Part shown: positions 11,882-22,619 of the stretch, one piece after another
Numbering within the stretch: the first letter of the stretch is position 1
Layout: each line of letters starts with the position of its first letter
Assembly (NCBI GenBank): GCA_025526995.1
Contig: JAHLKG010000009.1
Span: forward strand, 744,001-808,000
Length of the DNA stretch: 64,000 nt
Reading direction: 5' to 3'
Origin: Powellomyces hirtus
Taxonomy: Eukaryota > Chytridiomycota > Chytridiomycetes > Spizellomycetales > Powellomycetaceae
The notes under the pieces: model-generated
Told to the model about the DNA's origin: nothing
The model's database searches: none
What the model saw: the letters and a program-made list of their open reading frames with translations, nothing else
Translations under genes and position numbers: made by a program

Positions 11882-14765
11882 ATGTCGACAACAGCATCCC
11901 ATATTTCGGGGTCTCTACCGCGTCAGAAGAAACCCACCCGTTTCGAGTCCCTGCGGCGCAATGCCGCCGACCACAGGCGAAAGCGTATCAACCGAGGTGG
12001 AGCACTCGATGTGCAAATGTGTCACGACATGCTTGCTGCCCTGCCTGATGCCAAGAAGCATGTTGGTGGGCCGGAAAATGTCGAGATAGCCTTTCACATG
12101 GACAACCTGGTGACCGCGGACCTCAATGGAAAAGATGGGGAGAAGAGCGATAATGCAACCGAGGTCGATTTGGCGCTCAAAGAGAATCAGGTTAAGTTCG
12201 CCACGGAAGCCGGTAAAGAGCATTTGGATGCGCCGAAGGAGCCGTTGAAGGCCCTGTACGGACCTTTCCTCAACTATATGGATGTTGACTTGGACCAAGA
12301 CGTCTGGACTGGAAACATCCTCATCGTGTACCATGAGTCCCGTAAGGCGCCCAAAATACATGTGCACAACGAATTAGATGGCGGACGCTTCATTGAGCCC
12401 ATTATCTTGGACCGAAACATCAGTGCAACTGGTTACACCGCGGTTCGGTATGATTTGAGTGTAAAATTGATGATCAAGCCTCCCAAAGACCTCATCGATG
12501 CAGCTGACGCGGATGATCCGCAAGCACGTACCGCTCGTCACGAGCACTACGAAACTGGTAACCCAAGCGTATCAGCGGGCTGGTCGCAGAAAGTTACATA
12601 CACACTGGATCCGACGTCTGGTGGATCAGAGGTCTCCGGTGGGCAGCAATTTGAGTTTCAAGTTGCCGCCAAAGAAGAACCCTGGCATTGGTCTTGGTTC
12701 TCCTGTAATGGATTCGGCACGGATGAGAAAGAACCGGAGAAGGACCATGATGGTATCAGGCCTTTGTGGAAGGATAAACTCGAAGTGCATTCCAAGCGTC
12801 CCTTCCACTTGATGGTCGGATGTGGTGACCAGGTAAGCTGCAAACAAAGGATTAAGGAGCGACATTTGGAAGGAAACTCGATTCTGAATCTTTCTCTATT
12901 CAGATCTACCAAGATGACCTGTTCTTCCACTGTCGGTCGCTGAAAGACTGGCTGAACATCTTCGACGCGTATGAGCGCGAATCCTATGAGTTTACTCCCG
13001 AAATGCAGGCAGAAGTGGAGCGTTTCTACTTCATGCACTACTTGGCGCACTTTGGGCAGCCGGTCTTATCCGACGCTTTAGCCAGGATTCCATCTCTGAA
13101 CATTTGCGATGATCACGATATATTCGATGGATTTGGATGTGAGTTTCCAGATCTTGCTTTTGGTAGCTGGAATTCTATGATCAATCTTATTTATCATTTT
13201 TGTGCCTTGTCCTTTCTTGCCGCATAGCATATCCGGACAAACTTCAAATGTGTCCAGTCTTCCAGGCAATCGGTGCCATTGCCCTGCGATTCTTCTTGTT
13301 GTTCCAGCAGCACACGGTCAAGAGCCGTGCCAGAGATGAAAAGCTTTGGGGAGGGGCGGGTGGCTACAACTTTCTCCGCCTGATGGGTCCCCGCACCGCA
13401 ATCTTCGGATCAGACGGCCGATTCGAGCGAAAGAAGACGCAAGTGTGCGATCCAAAGACTTGGGACCTGCTGTTCAATGAGCACTTGGCGAAGCTGCCTA
13501 ACACGGTGGAGCATCTCATCTTCGCTGCCGGTGTCCCGGTTAGTTTCCCAGTCCTCGGAGTCACTGAGAAGATCATGAACATCGTCTCAGCGATCAGACG
13601 GTGGAGTGGATTCAGGAAGCTGTTCCGTTTTAGTGGGATGTATAAGAAGCTGGGACTTGCCTTCGGTGAACCAAGTAACCTTGATGGTACGTTGAAAACT
13701 CTCACTAAGAAGTTACATCATCAGAATGGAAATCTCACTACTGTCACGCGTAAATCAGATCTTGTTGATCACTGGAACTCTGACTTCCACATTGACGAGC
13801 GCAACACACTCATTGAGCGGTTCCAGGACTTCTGCAAGCAGCGCTCTATTCGTGTGACGATCATCGCTGGCGATGTTCACTGTGCTGCCGTAGCGCAGCT
13901 ACGAACCCAGGGCGATTTCGACCGCGCCAGCAAGCACGTGTACGAAGTACCACCCTTGCAGGACCATCGGTTGATGTATAACATTGTCTCTTCTGCCATT
14001 GGAAACGTGCCTCCCCCCAAGATTGTTTTGAAGATGTTCCAATGGTCCTCATCTCGTCGCCCCGTAAAGAACGTGAAGCAAACCACCGAGGGGCTCGTCC
14101 ATGTTTTCCAGCACGACGTTGATGGAAAGCGCAACAAGAAGGGTCACCGGAAAATTATGGCGAGACGCAACTGGTGTGAGGTCGACGAGATTGTACCGAG
14201 GTATCTTATTGAGGCCCCAACTGATGACAAGGGCAACGAAGTCCAAGACGATGTGGTCAACCGCAAGGGCGTTGTGCGCACCACTCCAGAACTGAGTATC
14301 TTCCGACTTCGTTTCGAGCCTCCCAAGAACAAGCCTGAAGTGAAAATCGGGGTGTACCACGTCAGCATCCCGCGTCTTGTCCTTGGAGAAAAAGCAGAGG
14401 ACCACCCCGAGATTGTCAAGCTGGCCGAAGAGCGCAAGAACCTCGGCGTCGGCTTGGCCGAAATGGACGAACGAGTGGCAGACTGTGACGAAGTTGAAAA
14501 GACAGAAGGCCCATCGACAGAAGGAAACAAGGAGCCCATTTCCGAGGAGCTGAAGGAGAAAACGTCCGGCGAACACGTACACAACCCGGGGCAGACCTCC
14601 AACGAGACACGAGCCGAGAGCCCTTCTTCAGGAGCTCCTCTTACCCGACAGGAGCCAAACGAGTGGCCGGGATCCCCGCGCGATAATCCTGGTCCGGATG
14701 CGTTCTATTTGCCTCCGACCGCTGAGACACTACCAAACCGTGTGTCCCAGCCTCAGTCTCATTAA
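11882..14765 (+). CDS. Fungal PhoD-like metallophosphatase
   Basis: Three exons (11882-12832, 12904-13138, 13228-14765) join in frame to 907 residues. The PhoD-type catalytic region is visible. It includes FSCNGFG near residue 280 and IYQDDLFFHC just after the first intron. The metal-binding motif CDDHDIFDGFGSYPD spans the second intron (about residues 385-399), and TIIAGDVHCAAVAQL lies near residue 608. These are the metal ligands expected for a PhoD alkaline-phosphatase fold. The long N-terminal part (about 250 residues) and an acidic, proline- and glutamate-rich C-terminal tail (from about residue 780) are typical of the large fungal members, which are intracellular and poorly characterised. 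No signal peptide is seen, so this is unlikely to be a secreted phosphatase. The physiological substrate is unknown. Confidence 0.88.
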
Positions 14766-15262
14766 CCTCCACTGGGGCCTTTCCCGCTGTGACAACTTGA
14801 CATCTTTTTCGCAATCCATCTTTAAACAGCTCTATGACCCGGTTCGCCGATCAATTTTGCCCATAGCTATCCTCATAATGCATTTTTTTGTACCTATTCG
14901 TATAAAAACATAATGTTCAAAAGACATCTATCTCTGGATACTCTAGTACTTACTGCAGTAACATCTCAAACCAGACCAGATACTCCCAACAGCGCCTATA
15001 CGCCGACGACAATTAGCGCCTCATTAGGCGTATGCTATTGGCTATCACATATATATGATAGGCACGGTACAAAGCACACCAAGTATTCCAAGCTAAACAG
15101 GCAGGTGATGAAGGCTACTCTGATTCTACACGACTGCATACTCCTTTAAACCCGGCCTGAGCCCAAGCACCCGCATAAGCTCAACCTGACATTCCGCAAG
15201 CGACAGCCTTAACGATTTGGGTGTGATGGTATATATCCCCACATCAAACTGCATTCCAATCT
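14766..15262. other. Convergent 3' intergenic region
   Basis: A tail-to-tail interval of 497 bp. It contains AT-rich stretches and a run near 15048-15060 (atatatatg). No gene is supported. Confidence 0.4.
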
Positions 15263-16246
15263 CTACTGCAGGAGGTCTTTCTTTTCGGACGCCGACACCG
15301 CGGACCAACTGCTGTCTAAGGACATGACGGACTGGGTGTCATCATGCTGGCTCCCATCGTGAGCGTTGTCTTCCTCTCGGATGTCATCGTCCTGGAACTC
15401 GTCATCGATCGATAGAGTCGACAGATTCACGAGAGAAGCATCGGGTCCCAGTGAGGACGTGGATGGCAGAGTAGGTGGTATGCCTGTGAGAGAGTGCATG
15501 TCCAGTTCCTGTTCGCCGGCAGCAATTTTGGGCGCCACGGACTCTTGTGCGCCGCTGTGAGATTGAGATGAAGAGGACTGGATATCTTCGGGCTGGAGTA
15601 TATTTCCCGACGGCACGTCCCCCTGTGCGGTAGCCAGGTCGGCTACTGAGCTTGTGAACGCCTCGCCAGCTTCATTTGTGCCATACACATCCAAATCCTC
15701 CATGGGGATCTCTTCCGGCAACATTCCACGCACTTGCTCTTCCGTCCATCCAAGATTAGCGAGCTGCTGCTGGAGAGCAGCACGTTTCTTCCGAAGATCC
15801 CTTTTCAACGTTTCGACATCGGCTGCAATGACGGAAACTGACTCGCTTTCGATATCTGAGATATAGCCCGTATCCTCTTCCTTCGGCTCTTCCGGTTTGG
15901 AAATTGAGGGTCCCGCTTTCGGTTCGCACTTTACAGGGGTTGCAGGTCGGTCGGGAGGTGTGGGCCGACTGGCTTCTCCCGCTTGCTCAGCGTCCGATTC
16001 CTTCTTAGGTCTACGACGCAGACGTGCTTCCTCTGAATCTTCCCTCCTCCTTTCCGGTTGTGGCGAGCTTCTTCGCCTTGGCTGCGGTGCCGAGTCCGGG
16101 TTGGGCCGTCGTCCGCGTGGAGAACCATGTCCTGCGCCATAAGGTTGCTCGAACCGTTCATTTTGCGCCTTGAGGAACTCGTACCCAATATACAAGACAG
16201 CAAAGATAAGGCCGCCCGCTGTGAGTGCACCCAAGATAGGACGCAT
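15263..16246 (-). CDS. Single-pass membrane-anchored acidic protein, function unknown
   Basis: A single-exon frame of 327 residues. Residues 3-25 (ILGALTAGGLIFAVLYIGY) form one hydrophobic N-terminal segment. This is followed by a basic, arginine/proline-rich stretch (about 40-80) with a lysine/glutamate mix. A central 40-residue predicted helix, LKRDLRKKRAALQQQLANLG then WTEEQVRGMLPEEIPMEDLD (about 170-208), resembles a small helical ubiquitin-associated-like fold but I cannot assign it. The C-terminal third is very acidic and serine-rich. The layout suggests an organelle or ER membrane anchor with a disordered cytosolic tail. I do not recognise the family. The frame is long, uninterrupted and has biased composition, so it is likely real. 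Confidence 0.65.
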   Translation of the reverse strand: MRPILGALTAGGLIFAVLYIGYEFLKAQNERFEQPYGAGHGSPRGRRPNPDSAPQPRRRSSPQPERRREDSEEARLRRRPKKESDAEQAGEASRPTPPDRPATPVKCEPKAGPSISKPEEPKEEDTGYISDIESESVSVIAADVETLKRDLRKKRAALQQQLANLGWTEEQVRGMLPEEIPMEDLDVYGTNEAGEAFTSSVADLATAQGDVPSGNILQPEDIQSSSSQSHSGAQESVAPKIAAGEQELDMHSLTGIPPTLPSTSSLGPDASLVNLSTLSIDDEFQDDDIREEDNAHDGSQHDDTQSVMSLDSSWSAVSASEKKDLLQ

Positions 16247-16553
16247 TGTTTCCTGTTTGGAGGTATGGGTAGAGTTAACTGATAAAGCTGCACAGCACAG
16301 GGGAGTGCGAAGTTACAAACGGCCCATGGCCAAGGGGGCGCTGTGCACGTCTTGGCGGTGGGGAAGCTCTGACACGAAACAGACACGGGGTTGACGCGTG
16401 GAGACCGTTCGGAGATGACCGATCTTGGACGTCATTCGATCTTCACTTCGCCAATTGAATTCATGACCAGTGCCACCTGGAAAAATGGTTGGAACAATAG
16501 CTTGTGCCAAGACTTGCAGTGGCGTATGTGCTAAGAATGTTTGATTTTCCCAC
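16247..16553. promoter_or_regulatory. Divergent upstream region, membrane protein and APC10
   Basis: A 307 bp head-to-head interval between the two starts. No coding sequence or repeat is evident. Confidence 0.4.
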
Positions 16554-17648
16554 ATGTGTGAAGATTCACCGAGGAACCTCCGCGAGGTCTCGGGGTTAGC
16601 GCGGTTGTCGGTGTCTAGTTATAAAGAAGAGCACCCCCCACAGAAGCTGACCGATGGAAACCCGGATACGTACTGGCAGTAAGTACGAATGGGAGAACAC
16701 AGGGTGACGGAACAATGCTGCGGTCTTGCCGGAGATGTCTCCCGCAAAGTCCTTTTGTCCGGACCGGCACGCAACATTGCGCAACATACCTCGGAGGACA
16801 ATGTTGAAATGTTGAAATTGCCTTCTCGGCACGCAGATCCGATGGTCCTCAGCCACATTTCATCAACCTCGAGTTCTCGCAAAAGATGACGCTAACGGTA
16901 CTGTCCCATTGCCTGCGGTCAAACCACCCGTCCGTGGTTCCTAACAAGCAGGGGTGGTTTGCAGAAACTGTCAATATACGTGGACCATGGACGAGATGAA
17001 AGCTACACGCCGCGAGAAATAGCAGTGCGCGCGGGTAACAGCTTCTACGACCTGCAGGTAGGGGACCGTGAGGCCAGAATTCTCGGGGAAGCAAGCGGAG
17101 GGTGCTTTTCGCCATTCCTTAATCTTTTTCCGGTTTTGCTGCGCTTCAGGATGTGCAGCGTTTCGAGATTGGCGAAGACACGGGATGGGTTGATTTTGTG
17201 TTGTGTGAAGATGAAGATACCACGTAAGCAGGCCTTTGATTAGGGGCTGCCGGTCCGTGAAGATGGGTAGTGTGAACTCACGATGTTGCAACTCTTTCCC
17301 TGGTCAAATGTTGGTAGACGCCCATTGCGTGCATTTCTGGTTCAAATTTGCATTCTGGAGAACTATCAGCATGGCAAGGACACTCACGTTCGCGGTTTGA
17401 AAATATGGGCGCCCAGTCTGTAAGTGTCTTTGCGTACGAGGTTCACGATGCACCACCGGGTTGCAACAGAGAGCGTACGGGCAATGACCATTGTGTGTTT
17501 AATGTCGTGCAGAAGATTGGATATGATGGTGCCAGAGATGCCACCGTTCTCAACGCTCGAGTATCAAATGCAAGTACACTGCCATTTGCAATCAGACCGG
17601 GTCACATGGCTCATTTTATGTTGATGCAGGTACTCGACAATTCGTTAA
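16554..17648 (+). CDS. APC10: Anaphase-promoting complex subunit 10 (APC10/DOC1)
   Basis: APC10 is the substrate co-receptor of the anaphase-promoting complex. It binds destruction boxes with the coactivator and docks on the complex through a C-terminal Ile-Arg tail. Seven small exons (16554-16678, 16837-16897, 16965-17057, 17150-17223, 17318-17419, 17513-17569, 17630-17648) sum to 531 bases and give 176 residues; human APC10 has 185. Conserved blocks in order are LREVSGLARLSVSSYK, LTDGNPDTYWQSDGPQPHFI and YVDHGRDESYTPREIAVRAG. Then come FLVQICILENYQHGKDTHVR and FSTLEYQMYSTIR at the end. The last intron (17570-17629) starts with GCAAGT, a GC-AG intron. Using it yields the family tail ending in Ile-Arg, whereas a GT donor three bases downstream would lose it. 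No exon is long, so simple ORF scanning misses this gene. Confidence 0.92.
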
Positions 17649-17742
17649 ATACGAATATGTACAATCTACCATCTATGTACAAAAATAGGATAGGTCAAAA
17701 ACGGCTCGCCAAAGATAAGGCGACAGGCGAGTTGGGTTTGTT

Positions 17743-19975
17743 TTAGGAGGGGGTATATATGGAAGTAGTGGGCATGGTGAACGCGTCGGCTGGGAGGAAG
17801 ACGCCGAGCTCGCTGATGAGCCGCTTGCGGTTGTTCAGGTGCTGCATGACGTTCTCGCCCATCGGTCGGTATTCTCCTCGAGAGATTCTCTTCTTTCCCT
17901 TGGACTTGGCCGGCGTCCGCTGTAATTTTAGTATACATAGGTTATAATTCTATGTAGACGAAATGTAGGGTAGATTGACAAAAGATACGTACGAATCGCT
18001 TCACGTATGCCTGCTCAATGTTCTTGTTGATGTCGTCCAACACTCCATTGTATTCTTGCCAACCCATCCATTTCGTAGCAATATCACGTAGTTGACGCTT
18101 CCGCATTCTGTTAACGCTTGTTTGACTGCGTAGCTGACTCTGGAGACTTCGGAGCTCACTGCTGATCTCGTCTTGATCGTCGACATTCATATCGACCTAA
18201 GTATAGGTAGAACGCGAGATGAGTCGGTGAAGTGGATGCCTGTCTGGCATTCAGTCGCAGATAATCACCTCATCATCATCAATCAAGCCGATATATCTGA
18301 GTTCATTTCGCATGCGATGCTCCAAGTCCATCATATCTCCACTTGCTTTGAAATTCACCACTTCTTCCGTCTCCTCAGGCGGGAATGGCGCCGGCGGAGT
18401 AAAGGTTCCTATTATTCGATTTTCCATCAAAGACGCTATAATCCGCTCCGATAGCGGTTGGATATATGCGTTTCCTTCTAGCATTCCCGTGTCGGGGTAT
18501 TCTTGGGTAGCACTCGCTATGAACGGGTTTGCGGATGCGCCAGAGTCTGAAAACTGCTTCCCTTCCTCATCGGCCCATTGTTCCTTATATGACCGCCCCA
18601 ATGGTGGCACAACATACGGTGTGACTTCATCTCCCTAGAATCCCAACATATTCAATCAAGCCGATCCCGGAGAGCAAGACGCAAGATAATGCAAACCTCA
18701 AACTCCAGAAATTTGAGGTCTTCCTCAGTTAATGGGCGGTAAAACTGATCCACGAAACTCCAGAAATTCTGGATGGGAATCTGGTTCTGCACGACTTTGG
18801 CTTTTGTAAAATCGCCTTCCAGAGACTTTTGTCCCAGCTTGTCTTCCAGTTCTGGCGTCTGCGCAGGGGTAGGTGTCTCATCTTCCTCCAAAATGCTGTG
18901 CCGCTTTTTCAATTTATTGTTCTTGTGAGCTCCACTCTTCTTGCTGCTCTTCTATGCGATGATAAAAGAAAATATAATTCAGCCAGGGAATCCAGCTGTG
19001 AAGATTGGACGTCTCCACCATACCGGTTTTGCCTTCGGCGCTATCCCACGATGAGATGCCGTTCCGGTCTTTGGCCCTGGTATTATTGCCTTGTGGGAGA
19101 TGGATTACTTCTTCGGGACTGCACCCGTGCAATGTCATTGATGATACTCACTGCCTCCGGCCCTAGACTGCCCCTTCCACCATTGAGCTTGGAATTGCTC
19201 GCAGACCCGTGATTTGTGCGCTTTTTGTCTTCATTATCGCTCCCATCCTCGTGGTCCTTCTCCCGTCTTCGCTTCTTGTAGTTGCTGCTACAGTTATGAG
19301 TGCAAAAAATGAGTTCCAAAACTGACACCAGGGATGGTCCTAGTTGCTACCTACCTTTGCGCCTCAGAAGCCGACGAAACATCATCTGCGACATGATTAG
19401 ATGGTAACTATATCGCAAGTACGAGTTGTACGTGACTGCTGCAGAAGCGAGTTTCTGTCCATACCAGCCATCTCCAATTTGACCCCGGACGGAATCTTTA
19501 GTTTGATCTTCGGCAGTTTGGCCTCCGCTCTGTCGCCATCATCTATTGAAGATAGCCGGCTTTTCTTCACTGGATCCTTTCGCTTATCAACTTTCCCCTC
19601 TTTTGAGCGCGGAATGTTGATCGGCACGTTTTCCTGGGCTTTCTCGGCCTCTGGTGGAAGCCAATCCCGGAGGACGTGAATGTTCTTGGTGAGTATTTCG
19701 TTCCGCGTGACCATGGATTGCTGCAAATGGGTAAGCTCCTGCTGGAGACGTTGCAATTCACCACTGCTTGGGAGCGGCGGGAGTTGAGAGACTTTGAAAT
19801 GATGCACAGTGGTGTTCGAGTCCCCGGCGGTGCCGTCCGGGACTTTTCCTGGCAAGGATTTGAGCAGCGCATCAGCATATCTTTTGAGCGTGGGAGTGCT
19901 GTCGAGGGAAAGCGCGGGTTGAGCCCGGCAGTCGAGATTGTGCGGTTTGGCTCTTGGGGACGTTGGTCCGCTCAT
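17743..19975 (-). CDS. NGG1: SAGA/ADA histone acetyltransferase module subunit Ada3 (Ngg1)
   Basis: Ada3 links Gcn5 and Ada2 in the histone acetyltransferase module of SAGA and related coactivators. The N-terminal exon (from 19975) carries TLKRYADALLKSLPGKV and a coiled-coil-like stretch ELQRLQQELTHLQQSM. The middle has IQNFWSFVDQFYRPLTEED near 18700-18780 and IGTFTPPAPFPPEE near 18380. The C-terminal Ada3 domain reads LRSQTSVNRMRKRQL, ATKWMGWQEYNGVLDDINK, then a short intron and SRGEYRPMGENVMQHLNNRKR, ending in IYTPS before the stop at 17743. These are the family's signature blocks. There are several short introns; one clear donor follows the KLEMA codons near 19467. The 3' end faces APC10 with only 94 bp between stops. 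Confidence 0.9.
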
Positions 19976-20239
19976 GGTGGGAGAGCTATGCGCATCTGCT
20001 GAGCGAAAGTTGCTATAGAAAGAAAAGGACTAAAGGCAGACCAACGACAAAAAGTGTGGGGGAAAGTGCCAACTGGTGAAAGTCCCGACGCTTTGGATGG
20101 CCATGACTCATTAGCTTACGCGCCGCTTATACCATCATTCCCCGCTTTCAGTGCGACCGCGCATGCATCAAAGTACTTGGGGCCCATCGTCTCCAACGCT
20201 CGGTATTGTACATGAAGATGCTATCGATATTTTCAAAAA

Positions 20240-21203
20240 CTATTTAACCCGGTGCATCTCGCCTGATTCCATCGGCAACGCTCGCGGAGTCGACTTCCCA
20301 ATGTATTTGCCGGGATGTTTCGGCACCAAGATGGCAGTTGCAATGAGCATCAATACGGTATCGAAGACATAAAAGTACAGTTCTTTTGTCTTGAGTACCT
20401 CAATCACGTCGCCGAACTCGAGGATTCGGTACACGGATCGACCGAGGATGCAGACCGAGTTCACGTGGAGAGCGAGGAGGAGTGCGCTCCACGTTTTGCG
20501 GCTGGATACAGCCAATGCCGAGCGCCGAGTTTGGAGGTCAAAGTGGATCACCGCAAGGGTGAAGAGTCCGAAAGAGAGAAGTTGGAGACCCAGGCCGCCA
20601 AGCAGGATATTTTTGCCCAGGTTTACTCGGTCCGGCGAGCCGCCGTTGACCAGAAGGCCAGACCCACCGATTTGAACCAGGAAGGTGATCACATCGGAGA
20701 CGATGAAGATGGTCCCGACAAGCGTGCCTCTGAGAAAAGAGTACTCGTTGCCGACATAAGCGATGCTAAACAAGGGGTGGAGCTCGCTTCAGTTTTTGTG
20801 TCACACCTGGATGAGAGAAACCACAACTTACAGTCGTCCAAACAAAACGTAGAGAGCAGCGCAATTGAAGATGGGAGGAAGGACCAGGCCAACCTCAGAG
20901 ATGGTGCCAGGAAGAATCTCTGTGCGGTGATCGATGGTATAGAAACGAGCACCAAACCCAACAATCTCGACTGCGCGATGATTAGTTTATCAGATTCAAC
21001 TGCATTACACTATGTGCGCCGGAAAGTGAACAATACTCACGTGCGCATGCTCCAGCTAGTGCAAGCATGTACCAGGTGCGATACCGTGAGGCTTGAACCA
21101 CATGTGCGACCAAGAGGATGGCGAACGCCGCTCCTCCCACTACGGCGAGCGCCTTGATGGGATCGTATTTGTAAAAGTCGTATTTGGGTTTTGCTTCATC
21201 CAT
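20240..21203 (-). CDS. RTA1-family seven-transmembrane protein
   Basis: RTA1-like proteins are fungal membrane proteins linked to lipid handling and to resistance to aminocholesterols and other membrane-active compounds; the exact transport activity is debated. Three exons (complement of 20240-20765, 20832-20970 and 21041-21203) join in frame to 275 residues. Hydrophobic segments are spread over the whole length. Family landmarks include the short N-terminus YDFYKYDPIKALAVVGGAAF and GFGARFYTI in exon 2. PPIFNCAALYVLFGRL, GTIFIVSDVITFLVQIGGSG, and SVYRILEF follow, then the final FDTVLMLIATAILVPKHPG. The C-terminus is short. No signal peptide is expected. Confidence 0.85.
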
Positions 21204-22619
21204 GTTCGGTCAAGAAACGGATGTTTGTTGCCGTGTGCTTGGGGCAAAGGGTAGTGACGAGCATGAGGTAGAGGGACAGCACTCGTCCCTTCCACGTTTT
21301 ATGTACATCTTGCGTCTGTCATTGAAGTAAGAACAACGAAGGTGCGGCTACCTGGCATGCTAGCACCGCAATATCTTGGCATAGAGAAATCCAACAATTT
21401 TACAATTTTACACTCATTCATCCGACGAAACTCGCGAAACAAATGGATCGGATGTTCGAAAATCATTGCGGAAGGAAGCTTTGACCCCGGACCCGCGTAA
21501 CGCTATGTAACACACTGCTGGATAAACTTCCTTTTGTTGGGCTCCGGTTCCGTGCCGCGGGCAATTGGGAACGCGTAACCCCGCAATCCAAGCCTGCGGT
21601 TTTTTGTCCCAGGCTTCCTTTTCCGGACTGCCAAGCCTTAATGCCGCCAATTGACACTATTGATGCGACTCCTGCACGACCCGTCAATGTGCTTCCTCAC
21701 TACTTGACTCGAACCCAGTTGATGAGCTAGATATGAGAATCGAACAATAACCAGCCGTTTCCATCCATTGTTGAAATTTCGCTGCTTTCGCTGCTGACAG
21801 TCCCAGCTTGCCTTGTCTGATTGGTCATTCCAATATCACCAAATTGTTGGCTGCATCGCGGCGCCCTTTTCAGCCAAATGCCCTGTATCGTAGTGCGCGC
21901 AATGATGAGCTCGATTTCCCATATCAGTGAGCCCGGCGACCAGCCACCGCCACTGGGGAGAAACGTTAAAGTGCCTACTGTCGACGCTACAAATAGGACC
22001 ACCGAAGCTCGGCTTCCGACGGCCTTTAACGATCCCTCACAACCGGTGGCATACTATCGGATTCGACTCGTTCAGCTTCAGCAAAGCAAGCGACGGATAT
22101 GCCGCGTGCATTTGTGTTGTTGACTATCTCAGCAGTCGCGTCATTCTTGCTCCAACATACCAAACCGTCAGCGCGAGCCAATGGCACAACCTTAACCTCT
22201 GCGAGGTCATAAAGCATGTCGGCGTACCTCAAAGTCTCTATCTCGTTGTGTATCTGCACCAGATAACATATATAGCTGAGCAGAGGAGTTCTAAGCCACT
22301 TGTGGCGGTCGCCGAGTCACCGACAGCGTTCTTGTGGCGACATTCACACGTGATTGTAAGATTGCAAAGCCACGTGCGACACTTTCCATGTGACAGTCCA
22401 GGCGGACCCTCCTGCCGCGCTGACTTCTCCCTTTGGACGACAGGAAAAATACCCCCTTCCTTTCCTTCCTTCTGATCACGATTGATTGAGCTGAAAAGGT
22501 AAGGAAATCGTTGCTACAGCACGCTGACGATTGCTCTTATCTCACACGCTAGTGGTTTATCAGATCGGAAAAGCGGAGTGTTCAAACTCGCAACGCGGGC
22601 GCCCATTTTGTGTGAAGCA
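21204..22619. other. Gene-poor interval of 1.4 kb
   Basis: I find no intact gene between the RTA1-like and START-domain genes. The region contains the decayed retroelement fragment described separately and AT-rich runs near 21390-21410. GC-rich segments near 22280-22450 include two CACGTG-like sites (near 22349 and 22371). The last ~150 bp presumably serve as the START gene promoter. Confidence 0.5.
21985..22280 (+). mobile_element. Degenerate Ty3/Gypsy-type integrase fragment
   Basis: One frame reads through RRPLTIPHNRWHTIGFDSF, ASDGYAACICVVDYLSSRV, LAPTYQTVSASQ and EVIKHVGVPQSL. This matches in order the integrase core of Ty3/Gypsy elements, whose pattern is roughly PLPIPxxRWxxIxxDF, GYDAIxVVVDRLSKxAHFIPT, TAxxxAxLF and VxRHGxPxSIVSDRD. 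Here the second catalytic region (SDRD) is replaced by an unrelated string. I see no reverse transcriptase, long terminal repeats or zinc-binding domain nearby. It is a short fossil, not an active element. The match is by pattern recognition only. Confidence 0.5.
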
